Counted from the stretch's first letter, positions 36,606-45,849 are shown. The stretch is DNA of 64,000 nucleotides from Streptomyces sp. NBC_00271 (GCF_036178845.1 NZ_CP108070.1:8866001-8930000), one strand, 5' to 3'. Translations and numbers: made by a program. Notes: generated by a model not told the origin, from the sequence alone.

Positions 36606-37271
36606 CTAATCATCGACGAACGTGACCGTCTCGTCGAGCAGTGCTCGGCCTGTACGGTTGTAGGGCACTGCGATGTCTTCGAATCCGATCGACATACCGC
36701 AGAAGAGGATGAGGTCGTCCGGGGGTGACAGGACCTCCGCTACGGTCTTGCGATAGACCGACCACGCCATCTGCGGGCAGCTGTGCAGGCCTTCGGCGCG
36801 GAGCAGCAGCATCACGGTCTGCAGATACATGCCGACGTCGGACCACTGGGGCCGGCCCAGACCTCGGTCGATGTAGCAGAACAGGGCGGCGGGCGCGCCG
36901 AAGCATTTCCAGTTCGCGGAAGCGGCCCTCTGGCGGGCCTCCCAGTCCTCGTGCGCGATGCCGAGTGCGCTGTAGCGCTCCGCACCGAAGGCGGATCGGC
37001 GCTCCCGGTACGGGGACTTCAGTGTCGGCGGGTACATCTCGTATTCCCGCTCGTCCCAGGGATCGCACGCGGTCACGCGTCCGTCGGCGAGCTCCTTGAG
37101 TTTGCCCAGTGGTCGGCCGGTCAGCACGTAGACGTGCCAGGGCTGGAGGTTAGACCCGGACGGCGCCCAAGCCGCAGCGGAGAGCACCCGCTCCAATACC
37201 TCCCTCGGGACGGGCCGGTCGATGAATCCACGTACGGCTCGTCGGCTCGTGACTGCCTCGTAGACGTCCAA
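36606..37271 (-). CDS. Nitroreductase-family flavoprotein, copy at 37 kb
   Basis: About 221 residues. FMN-binding SRRAVRGF near 10-17, SGSNLQPWHVYVL near 38, and a C-terminal PPDDLILFCGMSIGFED segment with the Gly-rich FMN loop. It closely matches the protein at 61606. The TTG at 37271 was chosen because it gives DVYEAV directly, as in the paralogue, and lies 9 nt after GGGAGG; a GTG at 37277 is possible. These enzymes reduce nitro-aromatics, quinones or similar compounds with NAD(P)H. No TGTCACA promoter is present; the upstream 37325-37372 stretch is unusually AT-rich. Confidence 0.88.
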   Translation of the reverse strand: MDVYEAVTSRRAVRGFIDRPVPREVLERVLSAAAWAPSGSNLQPWHVYVLTGRPLGKLKELADGRVTACDPWDEREYEMYPPTLKSPYRERRSAFGAERYSALGIAHEDWEARQRAASANWKCFGAPAALFCYIDRGLGRPQWSDVGMYLQTVMLLLRAEGLHSCPQMAWSVYRKTVAEVLSPPDDLILFCGMSIGFEDIAVPYNRTGRALLDETVTFVDD

Positions 37272-37454
37272 GATCACCCGCCTCCCTCATCTGCTCTACA
37301 TGCCTTCCACCTTGCCAGTCGGAGGACTATAGAACGTAACAATATGCGCAAAATGCTATATACGGCACTACTGTCGAGACGCGTCCCGCACAGTCGGCCA
37401 CGGGGAAGCGCACTGCTCGGCGCTGCGATCGCCGTGAGCTGTGACTCCCGCTCG

Positions 37455-37640
37455 CCTCGTGTCATCGAACGCCGGCACGAAGATATCGACACCGGTCCCT
37501 CCCGGCTCGCCGACTTCCTGGTCCGCAACCAGGCAGACGACCCCGGAACCTGCGCCGACGCCGTGCTCACCGACCTGCTCCCACCTGGCGACGCCACCGA
37601 CGACACGGCCCTGGTCATGGTGCGCCTGAGAACCCGGCCC
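37455..37640 (+). pseudogene. C-terminal fragment of a PP2C/SpoIIE phosphatase
   Basis: Reading IERRHEDIDTGPSRLADFLV, then ADAVLTDLLPPGDATDDTAL and VMVRLR, matches the last 60 residues of RsbU-type phosphatases (TDGLIETR..., DDAALLLVR). Nothing before it survives. It is independent of the intact phosphatases at 13721 and 54965. Confidence 0.65.
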
Positions 37641-37806
37641 GCTACTTCCGTGTGCTCGGTCAGATCCCGCGGACCACAGCGAAGTCGCCGCCGTTCCTCG
37701 CCCTGCGGCAGTCGAGAACAGCGCCCCCTCCATCCCGGTGTCGGTCGATTCCCCGCCCGAGGCATGTGTCCGGCTCCAGCTCTTCCGGCCGGTGCGGAAA
37801 GGGAGG

Positions 37807-38238
37807 TCAGTGACCTGGCGCGGCCGGTTGATCTGGTGGTGAGCTGCTCGCTGGAAGGTGATCTTCCGCCCACAGGAACAGAACGGCCAGAGGGATGAGG
37901 AAGGTCTTGCCGTGCGGGGAGAGTGCGTAACGGGTTCGCGATGACGGCCCGGGCCGGACGTCCTGGGCGACCAGATCGATCACGGTCAGTTCCTGGAGCC
38001 GCTGGGCGAGCATGCGGTTGCTGATGCCGGGGAGGCGCTCGCGAATCTGTGCGAAGTCGGCCGGGCCTTTGGCCAGAGCCATGAGGATCAGGCCGTTCCA
38101 ACGTCTGCTGAGCAGGGCGAAGGCCCGAGTGATGGCCGGAGAGGCATCGGTCGACTGTGGATGCTCGGTCCGGCGGGCCGGCTGAGGGTGTTGTGGGACA
38201 GGCATGGTGTGTATCCGTTCCGGTACGGCGCGAGCCAT
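37807..38238 (-). CDS. HxlR-family winged-helix regulator
   Basis: Up to 143 residues. HxlR core: AITRAFALLSRRWNGLILMA, FAQIRERLPGISNRMLAQRL, LTVIDLVAQDV and the RTRYALSPHGKTF wing. The usual N-terminal redox Cys of many HxlR proteins is absent. Its N-terminal 30 residues are disordered and the true start may be the Met at codon 12. HxlR proteins often repress neighbouring oxidoreductase genes in response to electrophiles or quinones; the nitroreductase at 36606 or the membrane protein next door are candidate targets. Confidence 0.8.
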   Translation of the reverse strand: MARAVPERIHTMPVPQHPQPARRTEHPQSTDASPAITRAFALLSRRWNGLILMALAKGPADFAQIRERLPGISNRMLAQRLQELTVIDLVAQDVRPGPSSRTRYALSPHGKTFLIPLAVLFLWAEDHLPASSSPPDQPAAPGH

Positions 38239-38500
38239 CGCGGTTCAACACCTCGCGCGGTACTCGGTGGTCGTAGTCGTACTCGTGTCAGGAGTCAGCC
38301 CGTGTGTCTGCCGGGCCGCGCCCTCGGTGTGCTGCTAGCGCGCGTTGACAGCCAGGACCGCGATCTGCCCCGGCCAGGAACATGGCGCCAGAGGCGACGA
38401 AGGTCAGGGAGCAGCCGCGCGTCAGCGCCTCATTCGTCTTCGACACTGGGCCGAAGTTGCCGGCGACCCGGGCCTGATTGCGCACATGAAGCGATCGGCA

Positions 38501-39757
38501 TCAGTCGTCGCCGTCATGGCGACGGGCGTGGGCGTGACGCCGAACCGACAACGCGGTGCCGGACCCCGGCAAGGTCGGGAGCAATTCCCCGGAAGCCGGC
38601 ACACCGGTCTTCTTGCCGCGGGGTTCCCTGATGACCCAGTGGCCGAACATGACTGCCGTGAGCCCGCAGACGCTCCACAGGGCGAGGACGGCCAGGTGGC
38701 CGGCGTCGGCGTTGCCGTCGAAGTATGTGGTGTCGCGAAGCAGACTGGCTCCGGCGCCCGGGGGCAGCCACTGGCCGACGTAGTCCACGCCCTTGGGAAG
38801 CATCTCAGGAGCGGAGGTGGCGCCGGAGAAGGCGTTTCCGACGAAGACCATGAGCGCGGCGCTGAGCCCGAGGCCCGCCGGCCCGAGGAGTCGGATCACG
38901 CCGGCAGTGGTGCCGCTGATGGAGAGCAGGTCGAGCGACAGGATCGCCCACGTGGCCACGTGATTGTGGGGCAGTGCCCCGAGGAAACCCTGGGCCACGA
39001 GATAGACGCCGAGGGCCGCGACGGCGCATGCGACGAGAAGTGTCAGTACTCGGTGCCGCGGGCGTGCCAGGCCGCGAGCCATCGTGACAAACGCCCCGAT
39101 CAGGATGCCGCAGATCGTGAGAGGGAAGACCGCCGAGCTGAACACCACACCCCGGGGGTCATCTGTGGCGACGGGCACCACGTCGATCGCCTTCACGAGG
39201 ACCTTCACCGAGGAATCAGCACCGGCGGCTCCCTGCAGGGCGGCCTTCGGGCGGGCAGCACCCTGCTGGGCGGCTGTCTGCTTGTGGGCCTTCGCCGGGG
39301 AATGTGCACCGTCGGTCTTCTGCTTGGCAGCCTTGTGCTCGGCAGCCTTCTGCAGGGCGGTCATCTGCTGGGTGGCCTTGTCGGCCAACTGCTGTCCGAC
39401 ATCGGTCAGAAGCTGGGCCACGGAGGGGCTGGCGGCGGTGGCCTTCAGCACGGTGACGCTGTGGTCGGCGATGGCGAAGGCGCCGTAGACGTCCCTGTTC
39501 TTGATCGCCGACCGCGCGGCCTGCTGGTCGGGGTAGAGGCGGAAGTCGAACGCGCCGGGCTTCTCACGGGTCAGCCCCTCCACCGCGCGCTGGCTGGCCG
39601 GCCCCGTGCCCACGATCCCGACCGAGACGTCGCGCGGCGAGATCCGCCCCGCCGGCCAAGCGAACGCCATCACCGCCAGGGTGATCGCTATGGGCAGCGC
39701 CACGGCGGCGATGGCTACTTCCCGCCATGCCTGGTGTCCTGACAAGGGGTTTCTCAC
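38501..39757 (-). CDS. ABC-2/YhgE-like multi-span membrane protein
   Basis: 418 residues: one N-terminal span (10-32), a long extracytoplasmic part (35-205) with a Lys/Ala/Gln-rich low-complexity repeat (KAAEHKAAKQ, PAKAHKQTAAQQGAARPKAA), then five C-terminal spans and a basic tail. This plan is that of YhgE/Pip-like and ABC-2 permease-type exporters. It is divergent from a TetR gene with operator-like repeats between them, so TetR probably represses it. A fragment of a related protein lies at 6547. Confidence 0.75.
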   Translation of the reverse strand: MRNPLSGHQAWREVAIAAVALPIAITLAVMAFAWPAGRISPRDVSVGIVGTGPASQRAVEGLTREKPGAFDFRLYPDQQAARSAIKNRDVYGAFAIADHSVTVLKATAASPSVAQLLTDVGQQLADKATQQMTALQKAAEHKAAKQKTDGAHSPAKAHKQTAAQQGAARPKAALQGAAGADSSVKVLVKAIDVVPVATDDPRGVVFSSAVFPLTICGILIGAFVTMARGLARPRHRVLTLLVACAVAALGVYLVAQGFLGALPHNHVATWAILSLDLLSISGTTAGVIRLLGPAGLGLSAALMVFVGNAFSGATSAPEMLPKGVDYVGQWLPPGAGASLLRDTTYFDGNADAGHLAVLALWSVCGLTAVMFGHWVIREPRGKKTGVPASGELLPTLPGSGTALSVRRHAHARRHDGDD

Positions 39758-39776
39758 AGTCCGGCCTCACGAAAAA

Positions 39777-39856
39777 GAATGGTCGTTTTATTAGGTCCTC
39801 AGCTTGGCCTGTCGTACCGGGAAGCGTCAACAGGAATGTTCATTTTCTTTGGTAGG
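39777..39856. promoter_or_regulatory. TetR operator-like repeats between divergent genes
   Basis: GAATGGTCGTTTTATTAGG at 39777-39795 and the similar GAATGTTCATTTTCTTTGG at 39834. Each holds an imperfect palindrome of GAATG-NN-CATTT type. The AT-rich patches between the two start codons likely contain both promoters. Confidence 0.6.
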
Positions 39857-39864
39857 CTGGTCAT

Positions 39865-40473
39865 ATGCCCAAGGTCAGCCAGCAGCACATGGACGCCCGT
39901 CGCGAGCAGATCCTGGACGCAGCGCGCCGTTGTTTCCTCCGCGACGGGTTCCACTCCACGTCCATGCAGGACCTGTTCGCGGAGGCCGGGCTGTCCTCGG
40001 GTGCGGTGTACCGGCACTTCACCAGCAAGGACGAGATGATCCTCGCGATCGCCGAGGAGAACATGCGGGATGTCCTCGACATCACGCTCGCTGTCGCCAC
40101 GAACCGGCGAGGTCAATCCATGGGGGCGGTCCTGGCGGAACTGCTCGACGTGATTCGCGCCAAGTCCGTCGAGGGGCAAGACGTGGCCGGCCTCGCGGTT
40201 CTGGTCTGGGGAGAGGCTATGCGCAACCGCTCGCTGGCGCGCAAGCTCGACCATCTCTTGGGCCGCATACGTGCCAATCTGATCACCCTGGTCCATGACC
40301 ACCAGGAAAGCGGTGTTTTGCCCACGAACGCGACGGCCGAGGGGATCGCGTCAACGATGCTCTCCATCCTCCCCGGCTATATCCTCCAAGTGGCTCTGCT
40401 CAATCCGGCTGTTGTGGCCGAGGTGCCTGACGCAGTGCGGGCGTTGTGGCCGGGGCCGGCCGGTGAGCGCTGA
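39865..40473 (+). CDS. TetR-family repressor
   Basis: 202 residues. N-terminal helix-turn-helix: RREQILDAARRCFLRDGFHS, MQDLFAEAGLSSGAVYRHFT, SKDEMI (residues 13-60). The C-terminal ligand domain is helical without a specific signature. Divergent from the membrane-protein gene, with repeats between them that fit TetR operators. It probably controls export of a toxic compound. Confidence 0.88.
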   Translation: MPKVSQQHMDARREQILDAARRCFLRDGFHSTSMQDLFAEAGLSSGAVYRHFTSKDEMILAIAEENMRDVLDITLAVATNRRGQSMGAVLAELLDVIRAKSVEGQDVAGLAVLVWGEAMRNRSLARKLDHLLGRIRANLITLVHDHQESGVLPTNATAEGIASTMLSILPGYILQVALLNPAVVAEVPDAVRALWPGPAGER

Positions 40474-41200
40474 GCGTCCGCACCACTTACAGCGCTGCAC
40501 GCGCTGGTCTCTGGTGGATGTCCGTGGGCAGAGAGAGATGTCCAGGGCTTGCCGGGAGCGGCCGCGGACCGACTCGGATCAGTGAGCTGTTTGAGCGTTG
40601 CCGCTTCAGGGTGCGGACGGCGGTGGAGGCTGACGACATTCGACGCGGGCTCCATCGTGCTCCGCGGAGGAACGGCAGGACTTCAGTCGTACGGCGCCGC
40701 GTTCGCCGGGCGCCTCTGCCGCGGACAGCGCGTGGTTGACGGTGTGCTCGGTGGGTGTGAGGCCGCGGCCCGGCGGAAGGTTTCGTCATCCACGAGTCGG
40801 CTCCCAGGTACGCGCGGGCGGCGAGGATCAGGGCGTCCTGCCGTTCGCAGATCTGGATGTCTCTGTGGGCGGGGCGTGGTCAGGCTGTGTGTGGCCCGGC
40901 AGTGCGGGCCAGATCCACGGGGCAGCCGGCCGTCCGGAGCGGTCACCAGTTGCACGTTCGCGCTGTCGCTCGGACGAGAACGACGCGTTACCTACTTCAA
41001 CGAGCCTTGCCGCCTGGGGAGTTGTGAGACGGGCGACTCATGACCGGAGGCAATGTACTGGTCGGTCGCTGGTGCACCACCCGGCCGGAAACCGTCTTCG
41101 GCCGACCACGACCGGTCGGCGCCACAAGCCGAGCCGGACTACGACTCGATGCCCGGCCGGGGTTGGCCGGGTGCCGGACGACTGCGGTCCGTTCGACTGC
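40474..41200. other. Long stretch without a supportable gene
   Basis: About 730 nt between a TetR gene and the small coiled-coil gene. Several frames are open but none shows a domain or a good ribosome site. A short minus-strand reading (ERQDALILAARAYLG) could be gene debris. Confidence 0.4.
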
Positions 41201-41371
41201 TCAACGGGACGGAGGCCGCTGCAGAGCGGCGGAGATGGCTTTCATCCGCTCGTTGAGCGCCATGAGTTCTTCGCGAAGCGCGTTGATACGCGCTTGAAGT
41301 TCGGCGGCTTCGGCGGTCGGTGCTACGACTGTGGCCGCCGGGTCGATGCCGTTCTCCCCGGCTTGGGCCAT
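41201..41371 (-). CDS. Small coiled-coil protein, 56 residues
   Basis: MAQAGENGIDPAATVV then a heptad-like helix (AAELQARINALREELMALNE, RMKAISAALQ) predicted to be a coiled coil. AGCAGGA lies 7 nt before the ATG. It follows YceI by 42 nt in the same direction and is probably the third gene of the epimerase-YceI operon. No named family recognised. Confidence 0.55.
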   Translation of the reverse strand: MAQAGENGIDPAATVVAPTAEAAELQARINALREELMALNERMKAISAALQRPPSR

Positions 41372-41413
41372 CGTGTGTCCTGCTGCTGGATACGCCGGCA
41401 GGCCTCTCGCGGC

Positions 41414-42010
41414 CTATGCGCCCTGTGCCTGGTCCAGCCGCACGGCACGGATGTCGAGAGTCAGCTTCACCTTGTCGCTGATCAGAACTCCGCCCGTGGC
41501 CAGGGCCCTGTTGCCGTCAAGCCCCCAGTCGGAACGCTGCAGGGTGGCCGTGCCCGTGAAGCCGACACGGTTCTGACGGTGAGCGTCCCGGCCCGCTCCG
41601 CCGAACCCAAGGTCGAGATGAACGGGCAGTTCGATGTCCTTGATCAGGAGGTATCCCGCCATGCGGAAGTGATCGTGACCGGCATGGAGGATTCCGCCCG
41701 AGCGGAAGCTCATGAGAGGGAACGTCGCGGCATCGAGGAAATCCGGGCCGGTGACATGCACGTCCCGTTCCGGATAGCCTGTGTCGACACTGCAGGTTTG
41801 GACACTGAGGTAGGCCTCGGACCGAGCGGGACATTTCCCGTCTAGCTTGAGAATCCCCTCGAAGGCGGTGAATTTTCCGCGTACGTTCGTGACCATGCCG
41901 TACCGGGCGGAAAAACCGATCGTGCTGTGGACCGGGTCGATAGCGTAGACGCCGGTCAGCCCTGCAAAGGGGGCGCTGCGAAAAATAGTGGTTTCCGTGC
42001 GGTTGAACAT
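41414..42010 (-). CDS. yceI: YceI-family lipid-binding protein
   Basis: 198 residues. The family's start GVYAIDPVHSTIGFSARY at about 20-37, then VRGKFTAFEG, FRSGGI, AGYLLIKDIELPVHLDLGF and a C-terminal WGLDGNRAL segment. YceI proteins form a lipocalin-like barrel that holds a polyisoprenoid or quinone. No signal peptide is visible, so it is probably cytoplasmic, as usual in actinobacteria. It lies 104 nt after the epimerase gene and likely shares its TGTCACA promoter. Confidence 0.88.
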   Translation of the reverse strand: MFNRTETTIFRSAPFAGLTGVYAIDPVHSTIGFSARYGMVTNVRGKFTAFEGILKLDGKCPARSEAYLSVQTCSVDTGYPERDVHVTGPDFLDAATFPLMSFRSGGILHAGHDHFRMAGYLLIKDIELPVHLDLGFGGAGRDAHRQNRVGFTGTATLQRSDWGLDGNRALATGGVLISDKVKLTLDIRAVRLDQAQGA

Positions 42011-42114
42011 GGCGAGCCGGTTCCTTCGGGCGTGGATCTCAGATAGGGGCGCATTCTGAGGTGAATCTGCGACCGGACCGGCCCCTGACTGCCGCCAGGG
42101 GCCGCTCGCAGGGC

Positions 42115-42861
42115 CTACCGCTTCTGCCCAAGCCAGTCGGAGAACCGGGTCTCGGTGATATGCGCGTCAGGACCTGGCACGAGCGTGGTCTCCTTCAGCT
42201 CGGCACCGGAGTACGGGGCGCTCGGGTCCGTGACGACCGTGCGGGTGTCGTCCTTGTCGGCGAGTATCTGACGGATGAGTTCGTCGAGCTGGAACACGTC
42301 CGGGCCGGCGACCTCCACCACGCCGTTGACCGGGGCACCGACCGCAGTGCGGCCGACGGCAGCGGCCACGTCGTCGGAGTAGATGGGCTGGAACTTGACG
42401 GGGGCCAGACGCACGGTGTCGCCCTCGGTCGAGATGTCCGCGATCCCGTTCACGAACTCGAAGAACTGAGTGGCGTGGACGATGGAGTACGGGATGTCGG
42501 AGGCCTTGATCAGCTCTTCCTGCGCCTGCTTGGCACGGAAGTAGCCGCTCTCCTGAAGACGGTCGGTACCGACCACGGACAGCGCCACGTGGTGCGTCAC
42601 ACCAGCGTCCGTCTCGGCCCGCAGGAGATTGGTGGTCGAGGTGCGGAAGAAGTTCATGACGTCTTCGTCGTCCCAGGACGGGGAGTTGGACACATCGACC
42701 ACGACCGACGCGTCCTGCAGAGCCTCGGCAAGCCCTTCGCCGGTCAGTGTGTTGACGCCGGTGTTGGGCGAGGCTGCGACCGCCTCGTGCCCGTACTCGT
42801 TGAGCTTGCCTATCAGCTTCGAGCCGATGAGCCCGGTTCCGCCGATCACTACGACCTTCAT
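42115..42861 (-). CDS. NmrA-type NAD(P)-binding epimerase, intact copy
   Basis: 248 residues. GGTGLIGSKL (GxxGxxG) at 8-17, then TGVNTLTGEGLAEAL, VVDVSNSPSWDDE, THHVALSVVGTDRL, YFRAKQAQEELI and SIVHATQFFEF. YxxxK is replaced by YFRAKQ, as in atypical SDRs of this group. It probably reduces or isomerises a small carbonyl substrate or senses NAD(P) redox state. First gene of the epimerase-YceI-small-protein operon. It is the best preserved of four copies in the window and fits the epimerase class expected next to ECF41 sigmas. Confidence 0.9.
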   Translation of the reverse strand: MKVVVIGGTGLIGSKLIGKLNEYGHEAVAASPNTGVNTLTGEGLAEALQDASVVVDVSNSPSWDDEDVMNFFRTSTTNLLRAETDAGVTHHVALSVVGTDRLQESGYFRAKQAQEELIKASDIPYSIVHATQFFEFVNGIADISTEGDTVRLAPVKFQPIYSDDVAAAVGRTAVGAPVNGVVEVAGPDVFQLDELIRQILADKDDTRTVVTDPSAPYSGAELKETTLVPGPDAHITETRFSDWLGQKR

Positions 42862-42954
42862 AGCGGTGTCCTTTCGTAGGTATTCACGCTGCGGCGCGCA
42901 GCTGCGACGAGTTCTTCGTCGGCGCCGAAAGAATTTTGGTCTGCGTTGAGGAGA

Positions 42955-42981
42955 GACCGGACAGCAGATCCATTTGTGACA
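42955..42981 (-). promoter_or_regulatory. ECF41-type promoter: TGTCACA-N16-GGTC
   Basis: Minus strand: TGTCACA at 42981-42975, GGTC at 42958-42955. About 95 nt before the epimerase start. Confidence 0.8.
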
Positions 42982-43054
42982 GGGATTCGTAAGAATCGGG
43001 AAAATCCCCGGATAGGACCCTCAACGAGACTGTTCAGCCAGTCGTGAAGGGGCG

Positions 43055-44785
43055 TTATTCGGCGAGCTTTCCGTCGGTCGAGACCTCTGTCATCAGAGAG
43101 GAAATCTCGTCGGGAATGGCAGGAATGCTCTCGCGGGTGATACCGGTCGTGGGTGACCACACGAGGTTGACCTGCTGTGCGGGGTCCTGGTGGGGGTAGT
43201 CGCTGCGGTTGTGGCAGCCACGGGTCTCGCGACGCTCAAGTGCTGCTTCGAGGGTCGCCCGGGCCGACAGTGCCGCGGACTTGAGATCAAAGGCGTGGGC
43301 GAGATCCTGGAAGCCGGCGATGTCCGGGTGCACGCCGACGTCCTCCATCCTCTTCTCGATCGCCGCGAGCTCCGCGATCCCGGCGCGCAGGCCTTCTTCG
43401 TCGCGTACGACTCCGGCGTGCTCTGTCATGGTGTCGCGGATGGCACGCTGTAGCGCGCGGACGTTCTCCGGTCCGTCGGCCACCAGCAGATCGTCGATCT
43501 CCGCGCGGGCCTCCGCGATGGCCGACGCCGACCGCGGCTGCGCGGTCAGCGACTGCGAGTAGGCGGCCGCCGCCCGGCCCGTGATGCGGCCGAAGACCAG
43601 CAGTTCGATGAGACTGTTCCCGCCGAGGCGATTGGCACCGTGCAGGCCGCTCGACGCCTCACCGATGGCGTACAGACCGCGCACGTCGGTGCTGTGGTCC
43701 TCGGGACGTACCCACACCCCACCCATCGAATAGTGCGCGGTGGGCGCGATCTCGATCGGATCGCGGGTGATGTCCAGCATCTGCAGATCGAGCAGGGTCT
43801 GGTAGACCCGGGGGAGACGCGTCATGATCGTCTGCCGTGGCAGATGGGAGACGTCGAGCCACACTCCGCCCTTCGGCGTTCCACGCCCTTCCTTGATCTC
43901 CGTGTAGGAGGCCAAGGCCACCCGGTCGCGGGTCGACAGCTCCATGCGGGCAGGGTCGTAGCGGTTCATGAACCGTTCCCCGAGCGCGTTGCGCAGGATG
44001 CCGCCCTCACCGCGCGCGGCCTCGCTGACGAGGGTGCCGGCCGCGTTCTCCGGCTCGATGATCCCGGAGGGATGAAACTGCACCAGTTCGGGGTCACGCA
44101 GACGGGCGCCGGCCTCCACGGCCAGACGGAAGGAATCGCCTGTGTTCTCGTCGCGCCGAGAGGACGTTCGCCGCCAGATGCGGGTGTGACCACCAGCGGC
44201 AAGGATGACGGCGTCGGCGTGGATCAGGTACCGCGTTCCATGGGTGAGATCGAAGCCGTAGGCACCGAAGACGGCGCCGTCGTGGACCAGAAGCCGGGTG
44301 ATGTAGACACCGTCGAGCACCGGAACGTTCAGTTGCTCCGCGCGCCGGATAAGCGTGCGCTGGATCTCCAGACCGGTGTAGTCGCCGGCAAACGCCGTCC
44401 GCCGGAACTTGTGCGCGCCGAAGAAGCGCTGGGAGATCCGTCCGTCCTCTTCCCGGGCGAAGGCCATGCCGTAGCGTTCCAGGTCGCCGACGCCCTGAGC
44501 GGCGCCCTGAGTGACGATCTCCACGGTGCGGGGATCGGCGAGCAGATAACTCTCCTTGAGCGTGTCGGCCGCATGCTGTTGCCAGCTGTCCTCGGGATCC
44601 ATGGTGCCGAGGGCCGCGTTGATTCCGCCAGCAGCAAGCGCCGTATGCGCGTCCTCCTTGGGGCGCTTGCCGACCGCGAGGACGTCGACACCGGCCTCAG
44701 CCAGTTCGATCGCTGCTCGCAGCCCAGCACCTCCGGTTCCGATCACCAGCACCATGGTGGAAATACGTTGTTCGGTGATAGCCAC
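43055..44785 (-). CDS. Fumarate reductase/succinate dehydrogenase-type flavoprotein, orphan
   Basis: 576 residues. FAD-binding GTGGAGLRAA at 17-26, HTALAAGGINAALG near 46, capping domain in the middle, HPSGI (substrate-site His) near 240, TAHYSMGGVWV near 350 and RLGGNSLIELLVFG near 385, followed by a helical C-terminal domain as in SdhA/FrdA and L-aspartate oxidase. There are no genes for iron-sulfur or membrane subunits beside it, so its partner is elsewhere or it works as a soluble oxidase/reductase. GTG start with GGAG 7 nt upstream. The TGTCACA promoter is directly upstream. Confidence 0.88.
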   Translation of the reverse strand: MAITEQRISTMVLVIGTGGAGLRAAIELAEAGVDVLAVGKRPKEDAHTALAAGGINAALGTMDPEDSWQQHAADTLKESYLLADPRTVEIVTQGAAQGVGDLERYGMAFAREEDGRISQRFFGAHKFRRTAFAGDYTGLEIQRTLIRRAEQLNVPVLDGVYITRLLVHDGAVFGAYGFDLTHGTRYLIHADAVILAAGGHTRIWRRTSSRRDENTGDSFRLAVEAGARLRDPELVQFHPSGIIEPENAAGTLVSEAARGEGGILRNALGERFMNRYDPARMELSTRDRVALASYTEIKEGRGTPKGGVWLDVSHLPRQTIMTRLPRVYQTLLDLQMLDITRDPIEIAPTAHYSMGGVWVRPEDHSTDVRGLYAIGEASSGLHGANRLGGNSLIELLVFGRITGRAAAAYSQSLTAQPRSASAIAEARAEIDDLLVADGPENVRALQRAIRDTMTEHAGVVRDEEGLRAGIAELAAIEKRMEDVGVHPDIAGFQDLAHAFDLKSAALSARATLEAALERRETRGCHNRSDYPHQDPAQQVNLVWSPTTGITRESIPAIPDEISSLMTEVSTDGKLAE

Positions 44786-44822
44786 GATCTACTCCGATCG
44801 CCGAGGGATTGTCACTCAGTAG

Positions 44823-44849
44823 GACCAGGACGTCCCGGAATGTGTGACA
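44823..44849 (-). promoter_or_regulatory. ECF41-type promoter: TGTCACA-N16-GGTC
   Basis: Minus strand: TGTCACA at 44849-44843, GGTCCTAC from 44826. About 40 nt before the flavoprotein start. Confidence 0.82.
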
Positions 44850-44927
44850 CCGTTCGTGGACGCTCGCGTGGCAGGTGACGTCCACTGACCTCGATCCCAT
44901 CGACGACCTCGGCGGGCGGGCGTCGGC

Positions 44928-44954
44928 TGTCACAACCTCGTGGGCTTCGTGGTC
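44928..44954 (+). promoter_or_regulatory. ECF41-type promoter: TGTCACA-N16-GGTC
   Basis: TGTCACA at 44928-44934, GGTC at 44951-44954. Divergent from the 44823 copy; reads into a ferredoxin remnant. Confidence 0.75.
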
Positions 44955-45028
44955 ATACCTTCAGTCGAACATTGCCTCGGCGAGCTGGCTGACCACTGAT
45001 CATGTGCGTCGGGCAAAGGAGCGGAAGA

Positions 45029-45110
45029 TGCCGTACGTCATTGCACAGCCTTGCGCCGACGTCGATCGATGACGGAGCTTGCCTCATCGAGCGCCCAGTT
45101 GGGCGCAGTA
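45029..45110 (+). pseudogene. 7Fe ferredoxin (FdxA-like) N-terminal remnant
   Basis: After AAAGGAG and an ATG the frame reads MPYVIAQPCADVD, the standard start of actinobacterial 7Fe ferredoxins, then hits a stop. In the next frame DDGACLIERPVG continues, corresponding to DGACIEECPVDCI with cysteines lost. The rest is gone. It was probably the electron partner for a nearby redox enzyme before it decayed. Confidence 0.7.
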
Positions 45111-45423
45111 GACGACCAATGCCGAGTACTCCCAGGTGTCCCGAGGCGAACGCCGTGGCGTGCTTGCCCCCACCTGGTCGTGTCGAGACTTCGCACCGTG
45201 CTCGATGTCACCTCCATGGCGAAGCACACGTGCAGTGGCTCTTGGCAGGCAAGCTGCGGGGCCATGGGTGGCTGGTGGGGATGGCGTCCCCGGTGAGGGA
45301 ATGAGGCAGTGCGTGGGAAGGACCGTTCACTCCGGAGGCCGGGCCTTCCGGCCGAACTCCGCTTCCGGCGGTACCCAACGCCTCGACCTCCGCTTGCGTC
45401 ATGAGCGGGTGGCGTTCGCCAGG

Positions 45424-45849
45424 ATGCGCACGTCCCAGGACCGGTTCGCAGACGCGATCACCGCCTTCGCGGGCACGATGGGCTTCGTGTACGTCCATGC
45501 AGTCTGGTTCGCGGTGTGGATCGCCCTCAACCTCAGACTGTTCGGCTCCGTCGCAGTCTTCCACCCCTACCCGTTCGGGCTGCTCACCATGATCGTGAGC
45601 CTGGAGGCCATCTTCCTGTCCACATTCGTCATGGTGAGCCAAAATCGCCAGGCCGCACGTGAAGACGTCCGGGCCGATCTGGACTTTGAGACCAATCTTC
45701 GCGCCGAGGTCTGGGCGGTGCACATAGGCAAGTCGCTCGGCCTGAATCCGCAGGAGATCGAGCTTCACGTCCAGGAGATCATCCAGCAGAGCAAGAGCGC
45801 GATGGAACCCGGGTCCGGGGTTCCGCCGGTGGCCCCGGATGCGCTGTGA
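45424..45849 (+). CDS. DUF1003 membrane protein
   Basis: 141 residues from the ATG at 45424. DUF1003 core: RFADAITAFAGTMGFVYVHA, WIALNLRLFG, FHPYPFGLLTMIVSLEAIFL and STFVMVSQNRQA, giving two membrane spans and a cytoplasmic charged helix tail. The frame is open further upstream (in-frame GTG at 45412), so the N-terminus may be longer. Function of the family is unknown. No TGTCACA promoter was found nearby. Confidence 0.85.
   Translation: MRTSQDRFADAITAFAGTMGFVYVHAVWFAVWIALNLRLFGSVAVFHPYPFGLLTMIVSLEAIFLSTFVMVSQNRQAAREDVRADLDFETNLRAEVWAVHIGKSLGLNPQEIELHVQEIIQQSKSAMEPGSGVPPVAPDAL

Noticed and set aside
37277..37420. Search for a regulon promoter before the nitroreductase at 36606
   Set aside because: No TGTCACA-like element on the minus strand; the AT-rich leader looks like a different type of promoter.
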